DNA from: Aplectana chamaeleonis
Lineage: Eukaryota; Nematoda; Chromadorea; Rhabditida; Cosmocercidae
Direction: 5' to 3'
Length of the DNA stretch: 64,000 bases
Assembly: GCA_029168955.1 (NCBI GenBank)
Contig: JAPDOI010000149.1
Span: 487,001 to 551,000, forward strand
Shown here: in pieces, positions 51,901-63,591 of the stretch
How positions within the stretch are numbered: the stretch's first letter is position 1
Layout of the letters: the number at the start of each line of letters is the position of its first letter
Notes under the pieces: model-generated
What the model was told of the DNA's origin: nothing
Seen by the model: the letters and a program-made list of their open reading frames with translations, nothing else
Databases searched by the model: none
Position numbers and translations under genes: made by a program

Positions 51901-54900
51901 CCGTGAAGCCAAATTCTAGGAGGTGCGAAATGGTCGAAACCCAGAATGGACGGTGCAGCCTGCGGCTGCACTGTGGGCAGAGGAGGAAATCCCCGGGTGT
52001 GGGCTGATGTTCCCGTGAAGCCAAATTCTAGGAGGTGCAAATTGGTCAAAACCCAGAATGGACGATGCAGCCTGCGGCTGCACTGTGGGCAGAGGAGGAA
52101 ATCCTCGGGCGTGGGCTGATATTCCCGTGAAGCCAAATTCTAGGAGGTGCGAATTGGTCGAAACCCAAAATGGACAGTGCAGCCTGCGGCTGCACTGTGG
52201 GCAGAGGAGGAAATCCCCGGGTGTGGGCTGATGTTCCCGTGAAGCCAAATTCTAGGAGGTGCGAATTGGTCGAAACCCAGAAAGAGCGGTGCAGCCTGCG
52301 GCTGCACTGTGGGTAAGGGAGGGAATCCTGGGGTGTGGGCTGATATTCCCGTGAAGCCAAATTCTAGGAGGTGCGAATTGGTCGAAACCCAGAAAGAGCG
52401 GGGCAGCCTGCGGCTGCACTGTGGGCAAGGAGGAACTTCCCGGGTGTGAGCTGATAGTCCCATGAAGACAAATTCTAGGAGGTGCAAGTTGGTCGAAACC
52501 CAGGATGAACCGTGCAGCCTGCGGCCGCACTGTGGGCAAGGGAGGAAATCCCCGGGTGTGGGCCGATATTCCCGTGAAGCCAAATTCTAGGAGGTGCGAA
52601 ATGGTCGAAACCCAGAATGGACGGTGCAGCCTGCGGCTGCACTGTGGGCAGAGGAGGAAATCCCCGGGTGTGGGCTGATGTTCCCGTGAAGCCAAATTCT
52701 AGGAGGTGCAAATTGGTCGAAACAAAGAATGGACGGTGCAGCCTGCGGCTGAACTGTGGGCAAAGGAGGAAATCCCCGGGTGTGGGCTGAGATTCCCGTG
52801 AAGCCAAATTCTAGGAGGTGTGAATTGGTCGAAACCCAGAATGGACGGTGCAGCCTGCGGCTGCCTTGTGGGCAAAGGAGGAAATTCCCGGGCGTGGGCT
52901 TATATTCCCGTGAAGCCAAATGCTAGGAGGTGCAAATTGGTCGAAACCGAGAATGGACGGTGCAGCCTGCGGCTGCACTGTGGGCAGGAAAGAAAATCCC
53001 CGGATGTGGGCTGATATTCCCGTGAGGCCAAAATCTGGGAGGGGCAAATTGGTCGAAACCCAGAATGGACGGTGCAGCCTGCAGCTGCACTGTGAGCAGA
53101 GGAGGAAATCCCCGGGTGTGGACTGATATTCCCGTGAAGCCAAATTCTAGGAGGTGCAAATTGGTCGAAACCCAGAATGGACAGTGCAGCCTGCGGCTGC
53201 ACTGTATGCGGGGGAGGAAATCCCCGGGTGTGGGCTGATATTCCCGTGAAGCCAAATTCTAGGAGGTGTAAATCGGTTGAAACCCAAAATGGACAGTGCA
53301 GCCTGCGGCTGCACTGTGTGCAGAAGAGGAAATCTCCGGGTGTGGGCTGATATTCCCGTGAAGCCAAATTCTAGGAGGTGCCAATTGGTCGAAAACCAGA
53401 ATGGACGGTGCAGCCTGCGGCTGCACTGTGGGCAGGGGAGGGAATCCCCGGGTGTGGGCTGATATTCCCGTGAAGCCAAATTCTAGGAGGTGCGAATTGG
53501 TCGAAACCCAGAATGGACAGTGCAGCCTGCGGCTGCACTGTGGGCAGGGGAGAAAATCCCCGGGTGTAGGCTGATATTCCCGTGAAGCCAAATTCTAGGA
53601 GGTGCGAATTGGTCGAAACCCAGAAAGGACGGTGCAGCCTGCGGCTGCACTGTGGGCAGGGGAGGAAATCCCCGGGTGTGGGCTGATATTCCCGTGAAGC
53701 CAAATTCTAGGAGGTGCAAATTGGTCGAAACCCAGAATGGACGGTGCAGCCTGCGGCTGCACTGTGGGCAGGGGAGGAAATCCCCGGGTGTAGGCTGATA
53801 TTCCCGTGAAGCCAAATTCTAGGAGGTGCAAATTGGTCGAAACCCAGAATGGACGGTGCAGCCTGCGGCTGCACTGTGGGCAGGGGGGAAATCCCCGGAT
53901 GTGGGCTGATATTCCCATGAAGCCAAATTCTAGATGGTGCGAATTGGTCGAAACCCAGAAAAGGCGGTGCAGCCTGCGGCTGCACTGTGGGCAGGAGAGA
54001 AAATCCCCGGGTGTAGGCTGATATTCCCGTGAAGCCAAATTCTAGGGGGTGCGAACTGGTCGAAACCCAGAAAAGACGGTGCAGCCTGCGGTTGCACTGT
54101 GGGCAGGAGACGAAATCCCCGGATGTGAGCTGATATTCCCGTGAAGCCAAAATCTGGGAGGGGCAAATCGGTTGCAACTCAGAATGGACGGTGCAGCCTG
54201 CGGCTGCACTGTGGGCAGGAGAGGAAATCCCCGGATGTGAGCTGATATTCCCGTGAAGCCAAAATCTGGGAGGGGCAAATTGGTCGAAACCCAGAATGGA
54301 TGGTGCAGCCTGCGGCTGCACTGTGGGCAGGGGAGGAAATCCCCGGATGTGGGCTGATATTCCCGTAAAGCCAAATTCTAGGAGGTGCGAATTGGTCGAA
54401 ACCCAGAATGGACAGTGCAGCCTGCGGCTGCACTGTGGGCAGGGGAGGAAATCCCCGGGAGTGGGCTGATATTCCCGTGAAGCCAAATTCTAGGGGGTTC
54501 GAATTGGTCGAAACCCAGAAAGGACGGTGCAGGCTGCGGCTGCACTGTATGCGGGGGGAGGAAATCCCCGGGTGTGGGCTGATATTACCGTGAAGCCAAA
54601 TTCTAGGAGGTGCAAAATGGTTGAAACCCAGAATGGACGGTGCAGCCTGCGGCTGCACTGTGGGCAGGGGAGGAAATCCCAGGGTGTGGGCTGATATTCC
54701 CGTGAAGCCAAATTCTAGGAGGTGCGAATTGGTCGAAACCCAGAAGGGGCGGTGCAGCCTGCGGCTGCACTGTGGACAGGGGAGGGAATCCCCGGGTGTG
54801 GGCTGATATTCCCGTGAAGCCAAATCCTAGGAGGTGCGAATTGGTCGAAACCCAGAAGGGGCGGTGCAGCCTGCGGCTGCACTGTGGGCAGGGGAGAAAA

Positions 54901-57900
54901 TCCCCGGGTGTAGGCTGATATTCCCGTGAACCCAAAATCTGGGAGGGGCAAATCGGTTGCAACTCAGAATGGACGGTGCAGCCTGCGGCTGCACTGTGGG
55001 CAGGGGAGGAAATCCCCGGATGTGAGCTGATATTCCCGTGAAGCCAAAATCTGGGAGGGGCAAATCGGTTGCAACTCAGAATGGACAGTGCAGCCTGCGG
55101 GTGCACTGTGGGCAGGGGAGGAAATCCCCGGGTGTAGGCTGATATTCCCGTGAAGCCAAATTCTAGGAGGTGCAAATTGGTCGAAACCCAGAATGGACGG
55201 TGCAGCCTGCGGCTGCACTATGGGCAGGGGGGAAATCCCCGGATGTGGGCTGATATTCCCATGAAGCCAAATTCTAGGAGGTGCAAAATGGTCGAAACCC
55301 AGAAAGGACGGTGCAGCCTGCGGCTGCACTGTGGGCAGGAGAGAAAATCCCCGGGTGTAGGCTGATATTCCCGTGAAGCCAAATTCTAGGGGGTGCGAAC
55401 TGGTCGAAACCCAGAAAAGACGGTGCAGCCTGCGGTTGCACTGTGGGCAGGAGACGAAATCCCCGGATGTGAGCTGATATTCCCGTGAAGCCAAAATCTG
55501 GGAGGGGCAAATCGGTTGCAACTCAGAATGGACGGTGCAGCCTGCGGCTGCACTGTGGGCAGGGGAGGAAATCCCCGGATGTGAGCTGATATTCCCGTGA
55601 AGCCAAAATCTGGGAGGGGCAAATTGGTCGAAACCCAGAATGGACGGTGCAGGCTGCGGGTGCACTGTGGGCAGGGGAGGAAATCCCCGGGTGTAGGCTG
55701 ATATTCCCGTGAAGCCAAATTCTAGGAGGTGCAAATTGGTCAAAACCCAGAATGGACGGTGCAGCCTGCGGCTGCACTGTGGGCAGGGGAGGAAATCCCA
55801 GGGTGTGGGCTGATATTCCCGTGAAGCCAAATTCTAGGGGGTGCGACTTGGTCGAAACCCAGAAAGGACGGTGCAGCCTGCGGCTGCACTGTGGACAGGG
55901 GAGGGAATCCCCGGGTGTGGGCTGATATTCCCGTGAAGCCAAATCCTAGGAGGTGCGAATTGGTCGAAACCCAGAAAGGACGGTGCACCCTGCGGCTGCA
56001 CTGTGGGCAGGGGAGGAAATCCCGGGGTGTGGGCTGATATTCCCGTGAAGCCAAATTCTAGGAGGTGCGAATTGGTCGAAACCCAGAAGGAGCGGGGTGC
56101 AGCCTGCGGCTGCACTGTGGGCAGGGGAGGAAATCCACGGGGGTGGGCTGATTTCCTCGTGAAGACAAATGCTAGGAGGTGCAAATCGGACGGAACCCGG
56201 AATGGACGGTGCAGCCTGCGGCTGCACTGTGGGCAGGGGAGGAAATCCCCGGATGTGGGCTGATATTCCCGTAAAGCCAAATTTAGGAGGTGCAAATTGG
56301 TCGAAACTCAGAATGGACGGTGCAGCCTGCGGCTCCACTGTGGGCAGGAGGAAATCCCCGGGTGTGGGCTGATATTCCCGTGAAGCCAAATTCAAGGAGG
56401 TGCAAAATGGTCGAAACCCATAATGGACGGTGCAGCCTGCGGCTGCACTGTGGGCAGGGGAGGAAATCCCCGGGTGTGGGCTGATATTCCCGTGAAGTCA
56501 AATTCAAGGAGGTGCAAAATGGTCGAAACCCATAATGGACGGTGCAGCCTGCGGCTGCACTGTGGGCAGGGGAGGAAATCCCCGGGTGTGGGCTGATATT
56601 CCCGTGAAGCCAAAATCTGGGAGTGGCAAATCGGTTGCAACTCAGAATGGACGGTGCAGCCTGCGGCTGCACTGTGGGCAGGGGAGGAAATCCAAGGGTG
56701 TGGGCTGATATTCCCGTGAAGCCAAATTCTAGGAGGTGCAAAATGGTCGAAACCCAGAATGGACGGTGCTGCCTGCGGCTGCACTGTGGGCAGGAGGAAA
56801 TCCCGGGTGTGGGCTGATATTCCCGTGAAGCCAAATTCTAGGAGGTGCAAATTGGTCGAAACCCAGAATGGACGGTGCAGCCTGCGGCTGCACTGTGGGC
56901 AGGAGGAAATCCCCGGGTGTGGGCTGATATTCCCGTGAAGCCAAATTCTAGGAGGTTCGAATTGGTCGAAACCCAGAAAGGACGGTGCAGCCTGCGACTG
57001 CACTGTGGGCAAGGAGGAATTTCCCGGGTGTGAGCTGATATTCCCGTGAAGACAAATTCTAGGAGGTGCAAATTGGTCGAAACCCAGAGTGGACGGTGCC
57101 GCCTGCGGCTGCACTGTGGGCAGGAGAGGAAATCCCCGGTTGTGGGCTGATATTCCCGTGAAGCCAAATTCTAGGAGGTGCAAATTGGTCGAAACCCAGA
57201 ATGGACGGTGCAGCCTGCGGCTGCACTGTGGGCAAGGAGGAAATCCCCGGGTGTGGGCTGATATTCCGGTGAAGCCAAGTTCTAGGAGGTGCAAGATGGT
57301 CGAAACCCAGATTGGACGGTGCAGCCTGCGGCTGCACTGTGGGCAGGGGAGGAAATCCCCGGGTGTGGGCTGATATTCCCGTGAAGCCAAATTCTAGGAG
57401 GTGCAAATTGGTCGAAACCCAGAATGGACGGTGCAGCCTGCCGCTGCACTGAGGGCAGGGGAGGAAATCCCCGGATGTGGGCTGATATTCCCGTGAAGCC
57501 AAAATCTGGGAGGGACAAATCGGTTGCAACCCAGAAGGGGCGGTGCAGCCTGCGGCTGCACTGTGGGCAGGGGAGGGAATCCCCGGGTGTGGGCTGGTAT
57601 TCCCGTTAAGCCAAATTCTAGGAGGTGGGAATTGGTCGAAACCCAGAAAGGGCGGTGCAGCCTGCGGCTGCACTGTGGGCAGGGGAGGGAATCCCCGGGT
57701 GTGGGCTGATATTCCCGTGAAGCCAAATTCTAGGAGGTGCGACTTGGTCGAAACCCAGAAAGGACGGTGCAGCCTGCGGCTGCACTGTGGGCAGGGGAGG
57801 AAATCCCAGGGTGTGGGCTGATATTCCCGTGAAGCCAAATCCTGGGAGGTGCGAATTGGTCGAAACCCAGAAGGGGCGGTGCAGCCTGCGGCTGCACTGT

Positions 57901-59866
57901 GGACAGGGGAGGGAATCCCCGGGTGTGGGCTGATATTCCCGTGAAGCCAAATTCTAGGGGGTGCGACTTGGTCGAAACCCAGAAAGGACGGTGCAGCCTG
58001 CGGCTGCACTGTGGGCAGGAGGAAATCCCCGGGTGTGGGCTGATATTCCCGTGAAGCCAAATTCTAGGAGGTGCGAATTGGTCGAAACCCAGAATGGACG
58101 GTGCAGCCTGCGGCTGCACTGTGGGCAGGAGAGAAATCCCCGGGTGTGGGCTGATATTCCCGTGAAGCCAAATTCTGGGAGGTGCAAATCGGTTGAAACC
58201 CAGAATGGACGGTGCAGCCTGCGGCTGCACTGTGGGCAGGGAGGAAATCCCCGGGTGTGGGCTGATATTTCCGTGAAGCCAAATTCTTGGAGGTGCAAAT
58301 TGGTCGAAACCCAGAATGGACGGTGGAGCCTGCGGCTGTACTGTATGCGGGGGAGGAAATCCCCTGGGTGTGGGCTGATATTCCCGTGAAGCCAAATTCT
58401 AGGAGGTGCGAATTGGTCGAAACCCAGAAAGGACGGTGCAGCCTGCGACTGCACTGTGGGCAAGGAGGAACTTCCCGGGTGTGAGCTGATATTCCCGTGA
58501 AGACAAATTCTAGCAGGTGCAAATTGGTCGAAACCCAGAGTGGACGGGGCCGCCTGCGGGTGCACTGTGGGCAGGGAGGAAATCCCCGGGTGTGGGCTGA
58601 TATTCCCGTGAAGCCAAATTCTAGGAGGTGCAAATTGGTCGAAACCCAGAAAGGACGGTGCAGCCTGCGGCTGCACTGTATGCGGGGAGGAAAATCCCCG
58701 GGTGTGGGCTGATATTCCCGTGAAGCCAAATTTAGGAGGTGCGAATTGGTCGAAACCCAGAATGGACGGTGCAGCCTGCGGCTGCACTGTGGGCAGGGAG
58801 GAAATTCCCGGATGTGGGCTGATATTCCCGTGAAGCCGAATTCTAGGGGGTGCGAATTGGTCGAAACCCAGAAGGGACGGTGAAGCCTGCGGCTGCACTG
58901 TGGGCGAAGGAGGGAATCCCCGGGTGTGGGCTGATATTCCCGTGAAGCCAAATTCTGGGAGGTGAAAATTGGTTGCAACCCAGAGTGGACGGTGCAGCCT
59001 GCGGCTGCACTGTGGGCAGGGGAGAAAATCCCGGGTGTAGGCTGATATTCCCGTGAAGCCAAATTCTAGGAGGTGCAAATCGGTCGAAACCCAGAATGGA
59101 CGGTGCAGCCTGCGGCTGCACTGTGGGCAGGGAGGAAATCCCCGGGTGTGGGCTGATATTCCCGTGAAGCTAAATTCTAAGAGGTGCAAACTGGTCTAAA
59201 CCCAGAATGGACGGTGCAGCCTGCGGCTGCACTGTGGGCAGGGTAGGAAATCCCCGGGTGTGGGCTGATATTCCGTGAAGCCAAATTCTAGTAGGTGCAA
59301 ATTGGTCGAAACCCAGAATGGACGGTGCAGCCTGCGGCTGCACTTCGGGCAGGTCAGGGAATCCCCGGATGTGGGCTGATATTCCCGTGAAGCCAAATTC
59401 TAGGAGGTGCGAATTGGTCGAAACCCAGAAAGGACGGTGCAGCCTGCGGCTGCACTGTGGGCAGGGGAGGAAATCCCCGGGTGTGGGCTGATATTCCCGT
59501 GAAGCCAAATTCTAGGGGGTGCGAATTGGTCGAAACCCAGAAAGGACGGTGCAGCCTGCGACTGCACTGTGGGCAGGGGAGGGAATCCCCGGGTGTGGGC
59601 TGATATTCCCGTGAAGCCAAATTCTAGGAGGTGCGAATTGGTCGAAACCCAGAGTGGACGGTGCAGCCTGCGGCTGCACTGTGGGCAGGGGAGAAAATCC
59701 CCGGGGTGTGGGCTGATATTCCCATGAAGCCAAATTCTAGATGGTGCGAATTGGTCGAAACCCAGAAAAGGCGTTGCAGCCTGCGGCTGCACTGTGGGCA
59801 GGAGAGAAAATCCCCGGGTGTAGGCTGATATTCCCGTGAAGCCAAAATCTGGGAGGGGCAAATCGG

Positions 59867-60577
59867 TTGCAACTCAGAATGGACGGTGCAGCCTGCGGCT
59901 GCACTGTGGGCAGGGGAGGGAATCCCGGGGTGTGGGCTGATATTCCCGTGAAGCCAAAATCTGGCACGGGCAAATCGGTTGCAACCCAGAATGGACGATG
60001 CAGCCTGCGGCTGCACTGTATGCGGGGGGAGGAAATCCCCGGGAGTGGGCTGATATTCCCGTGAAGCCAAATTCTAGGGGGTGCCAATTGGTCGAAACCC
60101 AGAAAGGACGGTGCAGGCTGCGGCTGCACTGTATGCGGGGGGAGGAAATCCCCGGGTGTGGGCTGATATTACCGTGAAGCCAAATTCTAGGAGGTGCAAA
60201 ATGGTTGAAACCCAGAATGGACGGTGCAGCCTGCGGCTGCACTGTGGGCAGGGGAGGAAATCCCAGGGTGTGGGCTGATATTCCCGTGAAGCCAAATTCT
60301 AGGAGGTGCGAATTGGTCGAAACCCAGAAGGGGCGGTGCAGCCTGCGGCTGCACTGTGGACAGGGGAGGGAATCCCCGGGTGTGGGCTGATATTCCCGTG
60401 AAGCCAAATCCTAGGAGGTGCGAATTGGTCGAAACCCAGAAGGGGCGGTGCAGCCTGCGGCTGCACTGTGGGCAGGGGAGAAAATCCCCGGGTGTAGGCT
60501 GATATTCCCGTGAAGCCAAATTCTAGGGGGTGCGACTTGGTCGAAACCCAGAAAGGACGGTGCAGCCTGCGGCTGCA
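59867..60577 (+). repeat. Multi-unit satellite block, right copy of the pair with 14820-15530
   Basis: It carries the ordered variants described for the left copy. At its left end the two copies differ slightly (GGGGAGGGAATCCCGGGGTG here, GGAGAGGAAATCCCCGGATG there), so the homogenised segment starts near 14895 / 59942. Confidence 0.85.
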
Positions 60578-61975
60578 CTGTGGGCAGGGGAGGAAATCCC
60601 GGGGTGTGGGCTGATATTCCCGTGAAGCCAAAATCTGGGAGGGGCAAATCGGTTGCAACTCAGAATGGACGGTGCAGCCTGCGGCTGCACTGTGGGCAGG
60701 GGAGGAAATCCCCGGATGTGAGCTGATATTCCCGTGAAGCCAAAATCTGGGAGGGGCAAATCGGTTGCAACTCAGAATGGACAGTGCAGCCTGCGGGTGC
60801 ACTGTGGGCAGGGGAGGAAATCCCCGGGTGTAGGCTGATATTCCCGTGAAGCCAAATTCTAGGAGGTGCAAATTGGTCGAAACCCAGAATGGACGGTGCA
60901 GCCTGCGGCTGCACTATGGGCAGGGGGGAAATCCCCGGATGTGGGCTGATATTCCCATGAAGCCAAATTCTAGATGGTGCGAATTGGTCGAAACCCAGAA
61001 AAGGCGGTGCAGCCTGCGGCTGCACTGTGGGCAGGAGAGAAAATCCCCGGGTGTAGGCTGATATTCCCGTGAAGCCAAATTCTAGGGGGTGCGAACTGGT
61101 CGAAACCCAGAAAAGACGGTGCAGCCTGCGGCTGCACTGTATGCGGGGGGAGGAAATCCCCGGGTGTGGGCTTATATTCCCGTGAAGCCAAAATCTGGGA
61201 GGGGCAAATCGGTTGCAACTCAGAATGGACGGTGCAGCCTGCGGTTGCACTGTGGGCAGGAGAGGAAATCCCCGGATGTGAGCTGATATTCCCGTGAAGC
61301 CAAAATCTGGGAGGGGCAAATCGGTTGCAACTCAGAATGGACAGTGCAGCCTGCGGCTGCACTGTGGGCAGGAGAGGAAATCCCCGGGTGTAGGCTGATA
61401 TTCCCGTGAAGCCAAATTCTAGGAGGTGCAAATTGGTCGAAACCCAGAATGGATGGTGCAGCCTGCGGCTGCACTGTGGGCAGGGGAGGAAATCCCCGGA
61501 TGTGGGCTGATATTCCCGTAAAGCCAAATTCTAGGAGGTGCGAATTGGTCGAAACCCAGAATGGACAGTGCAGCCTGCGGCTGCACTGTGGGCAGGGGAG
61601 GAAATCCCCGGGAGTGGGCTGATATTCCCGTGAAGCCAAATTCTAGGAGGTGCAAATTGGTCGAAACCCAGAATGGACAGTGCAGCCTGCGGCTGCACTG
61701 TGGGCAGGGGAGGAAATCCCCGGGTGTGGGCTGATATTCCCGTGAAGCCAAATTCTAGGAGGTGCAAAATGGTTGAAACCCAGAATGGACGGTGCAGCCT
61801 GCGGCTGCACTGTGGGCAGGGGAGGAAATCCCCGGGTGTGGGCTGATATTCCCGTGAAGCCAAATTCTAGGAGGTGCGAATTGGTCGAAACCCAGAAGGG
61901 GCGGTGCAGCCTGCGGCTGCACTGTGGACAGGGGAGGGAATCCCCGGGTGTGGGCTGATATTCCCGTGAAGCCAA

Positions 61976-62365
61976 AATCTGGGAGATGCAAATCGGTTGC
62001 AACTCAGAATGGACGGTGCAGCCTGCGGCTGCACTGTGGGCAGGGGAGGAAATCCCCGGGTGTAGGCTGATATTCCCGTGAAGCCAAATTCTAGGAGGTG
62101 CAAATTGGTCGAAACCCAGAATGGACGGTGCAGCCTGCGGCTGCACTATGGGCAGGGGGGAAATCCCCGGATGTGGGCTGATATTCCCATGAAGCCAAAT
62201 TCTAGATGGTGCGAATTGGTCGAAACCCAGAAAAGGCGGTGCAGCCTGCGGCTGCACTGTGGGCAGGAGAGAAAATCCCCGGGTGTAGGCTGATATTCCC
62301 GTGAAGCCAAATTCTAGGGGGTGCGAACTGGTCGAAACCCAGAAAAGACGGTGCAGCCTGCGGCT
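61976..62365 (+). repeat. Multi-unit satellite block at the right end, copy of 15586-15975
   Basis: It is identical to the left-end block over the positions I compared. The array ends only about 160 bp further on, so one of the most similar segment pairs joins the two extremes of a 50-kb array. Confidence 0.83.
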
Positions 62366-62525
62366 GCACTGTATGCGGGGGGAGGAAATCCCCGGGTGTG
62401 GGCTTATATTCCCGTGAAGCCAAAATCTGGGAGGGGCAAATCGGTTGCAACTCAGAATGGACAGTGCAGCCTGCGGCTGCACTGTGGGCAGGAGAGGAAA
62501 TCCCCGGGTGTAGGCTGATATTCCC

Positions 62526-63591
62526 GATGTAACCCTAACATACACTAAATATCGCAATTCACCTAGTTAGAGTATTGTACGAGCGAGGAACTGCAGTGGG
62601 CTGTGAGAAAGAGCGCTCCAACTGCGACGCCGCGGCGCGAGCGCGCGCCCCCGACAGAGGCGAGGTGTGGTAGATTTACGTAGCATCGCGCTCTACTGGA
62701 TGGCGGTCGAATGGCGCGACCCTTCGTGTGACAGCCGGAGAGCGCAGCGCTATAGCCACCCGATCGCTACAGTAACACGCCGCGCCGCCGCAGCGCGGTA
62801 CTCAGGTGGACGAGTTGTCCGCAGACGTCCAAGTTGGCGGGCGGACTAGGAGACGCCATACAATGTCTCTCCCCTCCAAATATTCTGCTATCTCTCGTAT
62901 TCTCTGGTCCCTCCGTATATTCAGCTGTATATCGCCTTTCCAACGTCATATTCTGAAATTCGACCGTTTCGCTCCTAAAATCGTCTTTTTCCTCCATATT
63001 TTGCCGCTTATTCGTCGTCAGATATTCTCAGTCAGGGCTGTTCTACACCTGTTTTGCCCATTTCCTGCGGATTTCGCCTCCACTCGATTGAAATTTGACC
63101 ATTTCTTCCGCATTTTCTATTTTTCCTCTATTACTGCGCTATTCGCTCCGCTAAACTACTACCACATAATAAGGAACACAGGTAAGTTGGATTCATAGAG
63201 GTTTCGTGGATTTTAGGATTGTTTTTCTTATTCTGCCTTCTCTATCCTTCCTTATCGCTACTCCTCCGACGCAGATCAGTAGCCATCAGCGTGCTGAGAG
63301 AAGGCTTATCATGATCTCTAAGAATCATGATTAATTATTCTCTGCAGTTCGTTTTCGGCTTTGCTTCCCTTCTGCCATTCTTTTCAAAATCTGGCCCTCC
63401 CCAGATCCATTTCAGAACCCGAACGAGAAGAGACATCTCCGTGTGCGCGATCGTCAAAGAAGAATATAGATGTATTGTATATATGTACATGTCGAGAAAT
63501 GTAACTGGAACTACTATTTGATTGCACTTTCGTGATGCATGCATGCTCAGTAACTGGTGATTGTATTAGTGATACTAAGACTAATTATAAT
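62526..63591. other. Right flank: GC-rich then pyrimidine-rich unique-looking sequence, no confirmed gene
   Basis: The satellite breaks off in mid-unit after TATTCCCG. The segment at 62620-62850 is GC- and CpG-rich, and 62870-63170 is strongly pyrimidine-rich. A frame at 62806-63198 (130 codons) is open and CAG|GTAAGT at 63179-63187 would be a good 5' splice site, so a first exon is conceivable. The peptide resembles nothing I know and is rich in residues expected from a pyrimidine-biased strand. I do not call a gene. Confidence 0.35.

Larger units (their letters stand above)
12315..62525 (+). repeat. Main satellite array: about 450 tandem units, 112-bp consensus
   Basis: The unit contains, in order, GGAAATCCCCGGGTGTGGGC, TGATATTCCCGTGAAGCC, AAATTCTAGGAGGTGCAAAT, TGGTCGAAACCCAGAATGG and ACG followed by GTGCAGCCTGCGGCTGCAC, then TGTGGGCAGGGGA. 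The total is 112 bases. The hairpin has a perfect 8-bp stem and a TGC loop. Length variants of 109-111 bp come mostly from G-run changes in GGGCAGGGGAGG. A second unit class carries AAAATCTGGGAGGGGCAAAT and CGGTTGCAACTCAG. Another variant reads TGTATGCGGGGGGAGG. Most units keep CCCGGG, a SmaI/XmaI site. No mobile element interrupts the array in 50 kb. Reading frames of 60-411 codons throughout are artefacts, since the consensus offers essentially one stop (the TAG in CTAG) per three-frame cycle. Confidence 0.98.

Noticed and set aside
12315..62525. CRISPR array, because of regular palindromic repeats
   Set aside because: There are no unique spacers, units abut directly, and the context is eukaryotic.
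12315..62525. CENP-B box in the satellite unit
   Set aside because: The unit's GGTCGAAACCC does not fit the CENP-B box core pattern, and I see no second candidate.
12252..62557. Hundreds of ORFs of 60-411 codons in the satellite
   Set aside because: They recur at 112-bp steps on both strands, follow the unit's stop-poor consensus, and change length with every 1-2 bp indel.
62806..63198. 130-codon ORF with a following GTAAGT as a possible first exon
   Set aside because: The peptide matches no family I know, and the frame may be open only because the strand is pyrimidine-rich. It is mentioned in the flank entry, not called as a gene.
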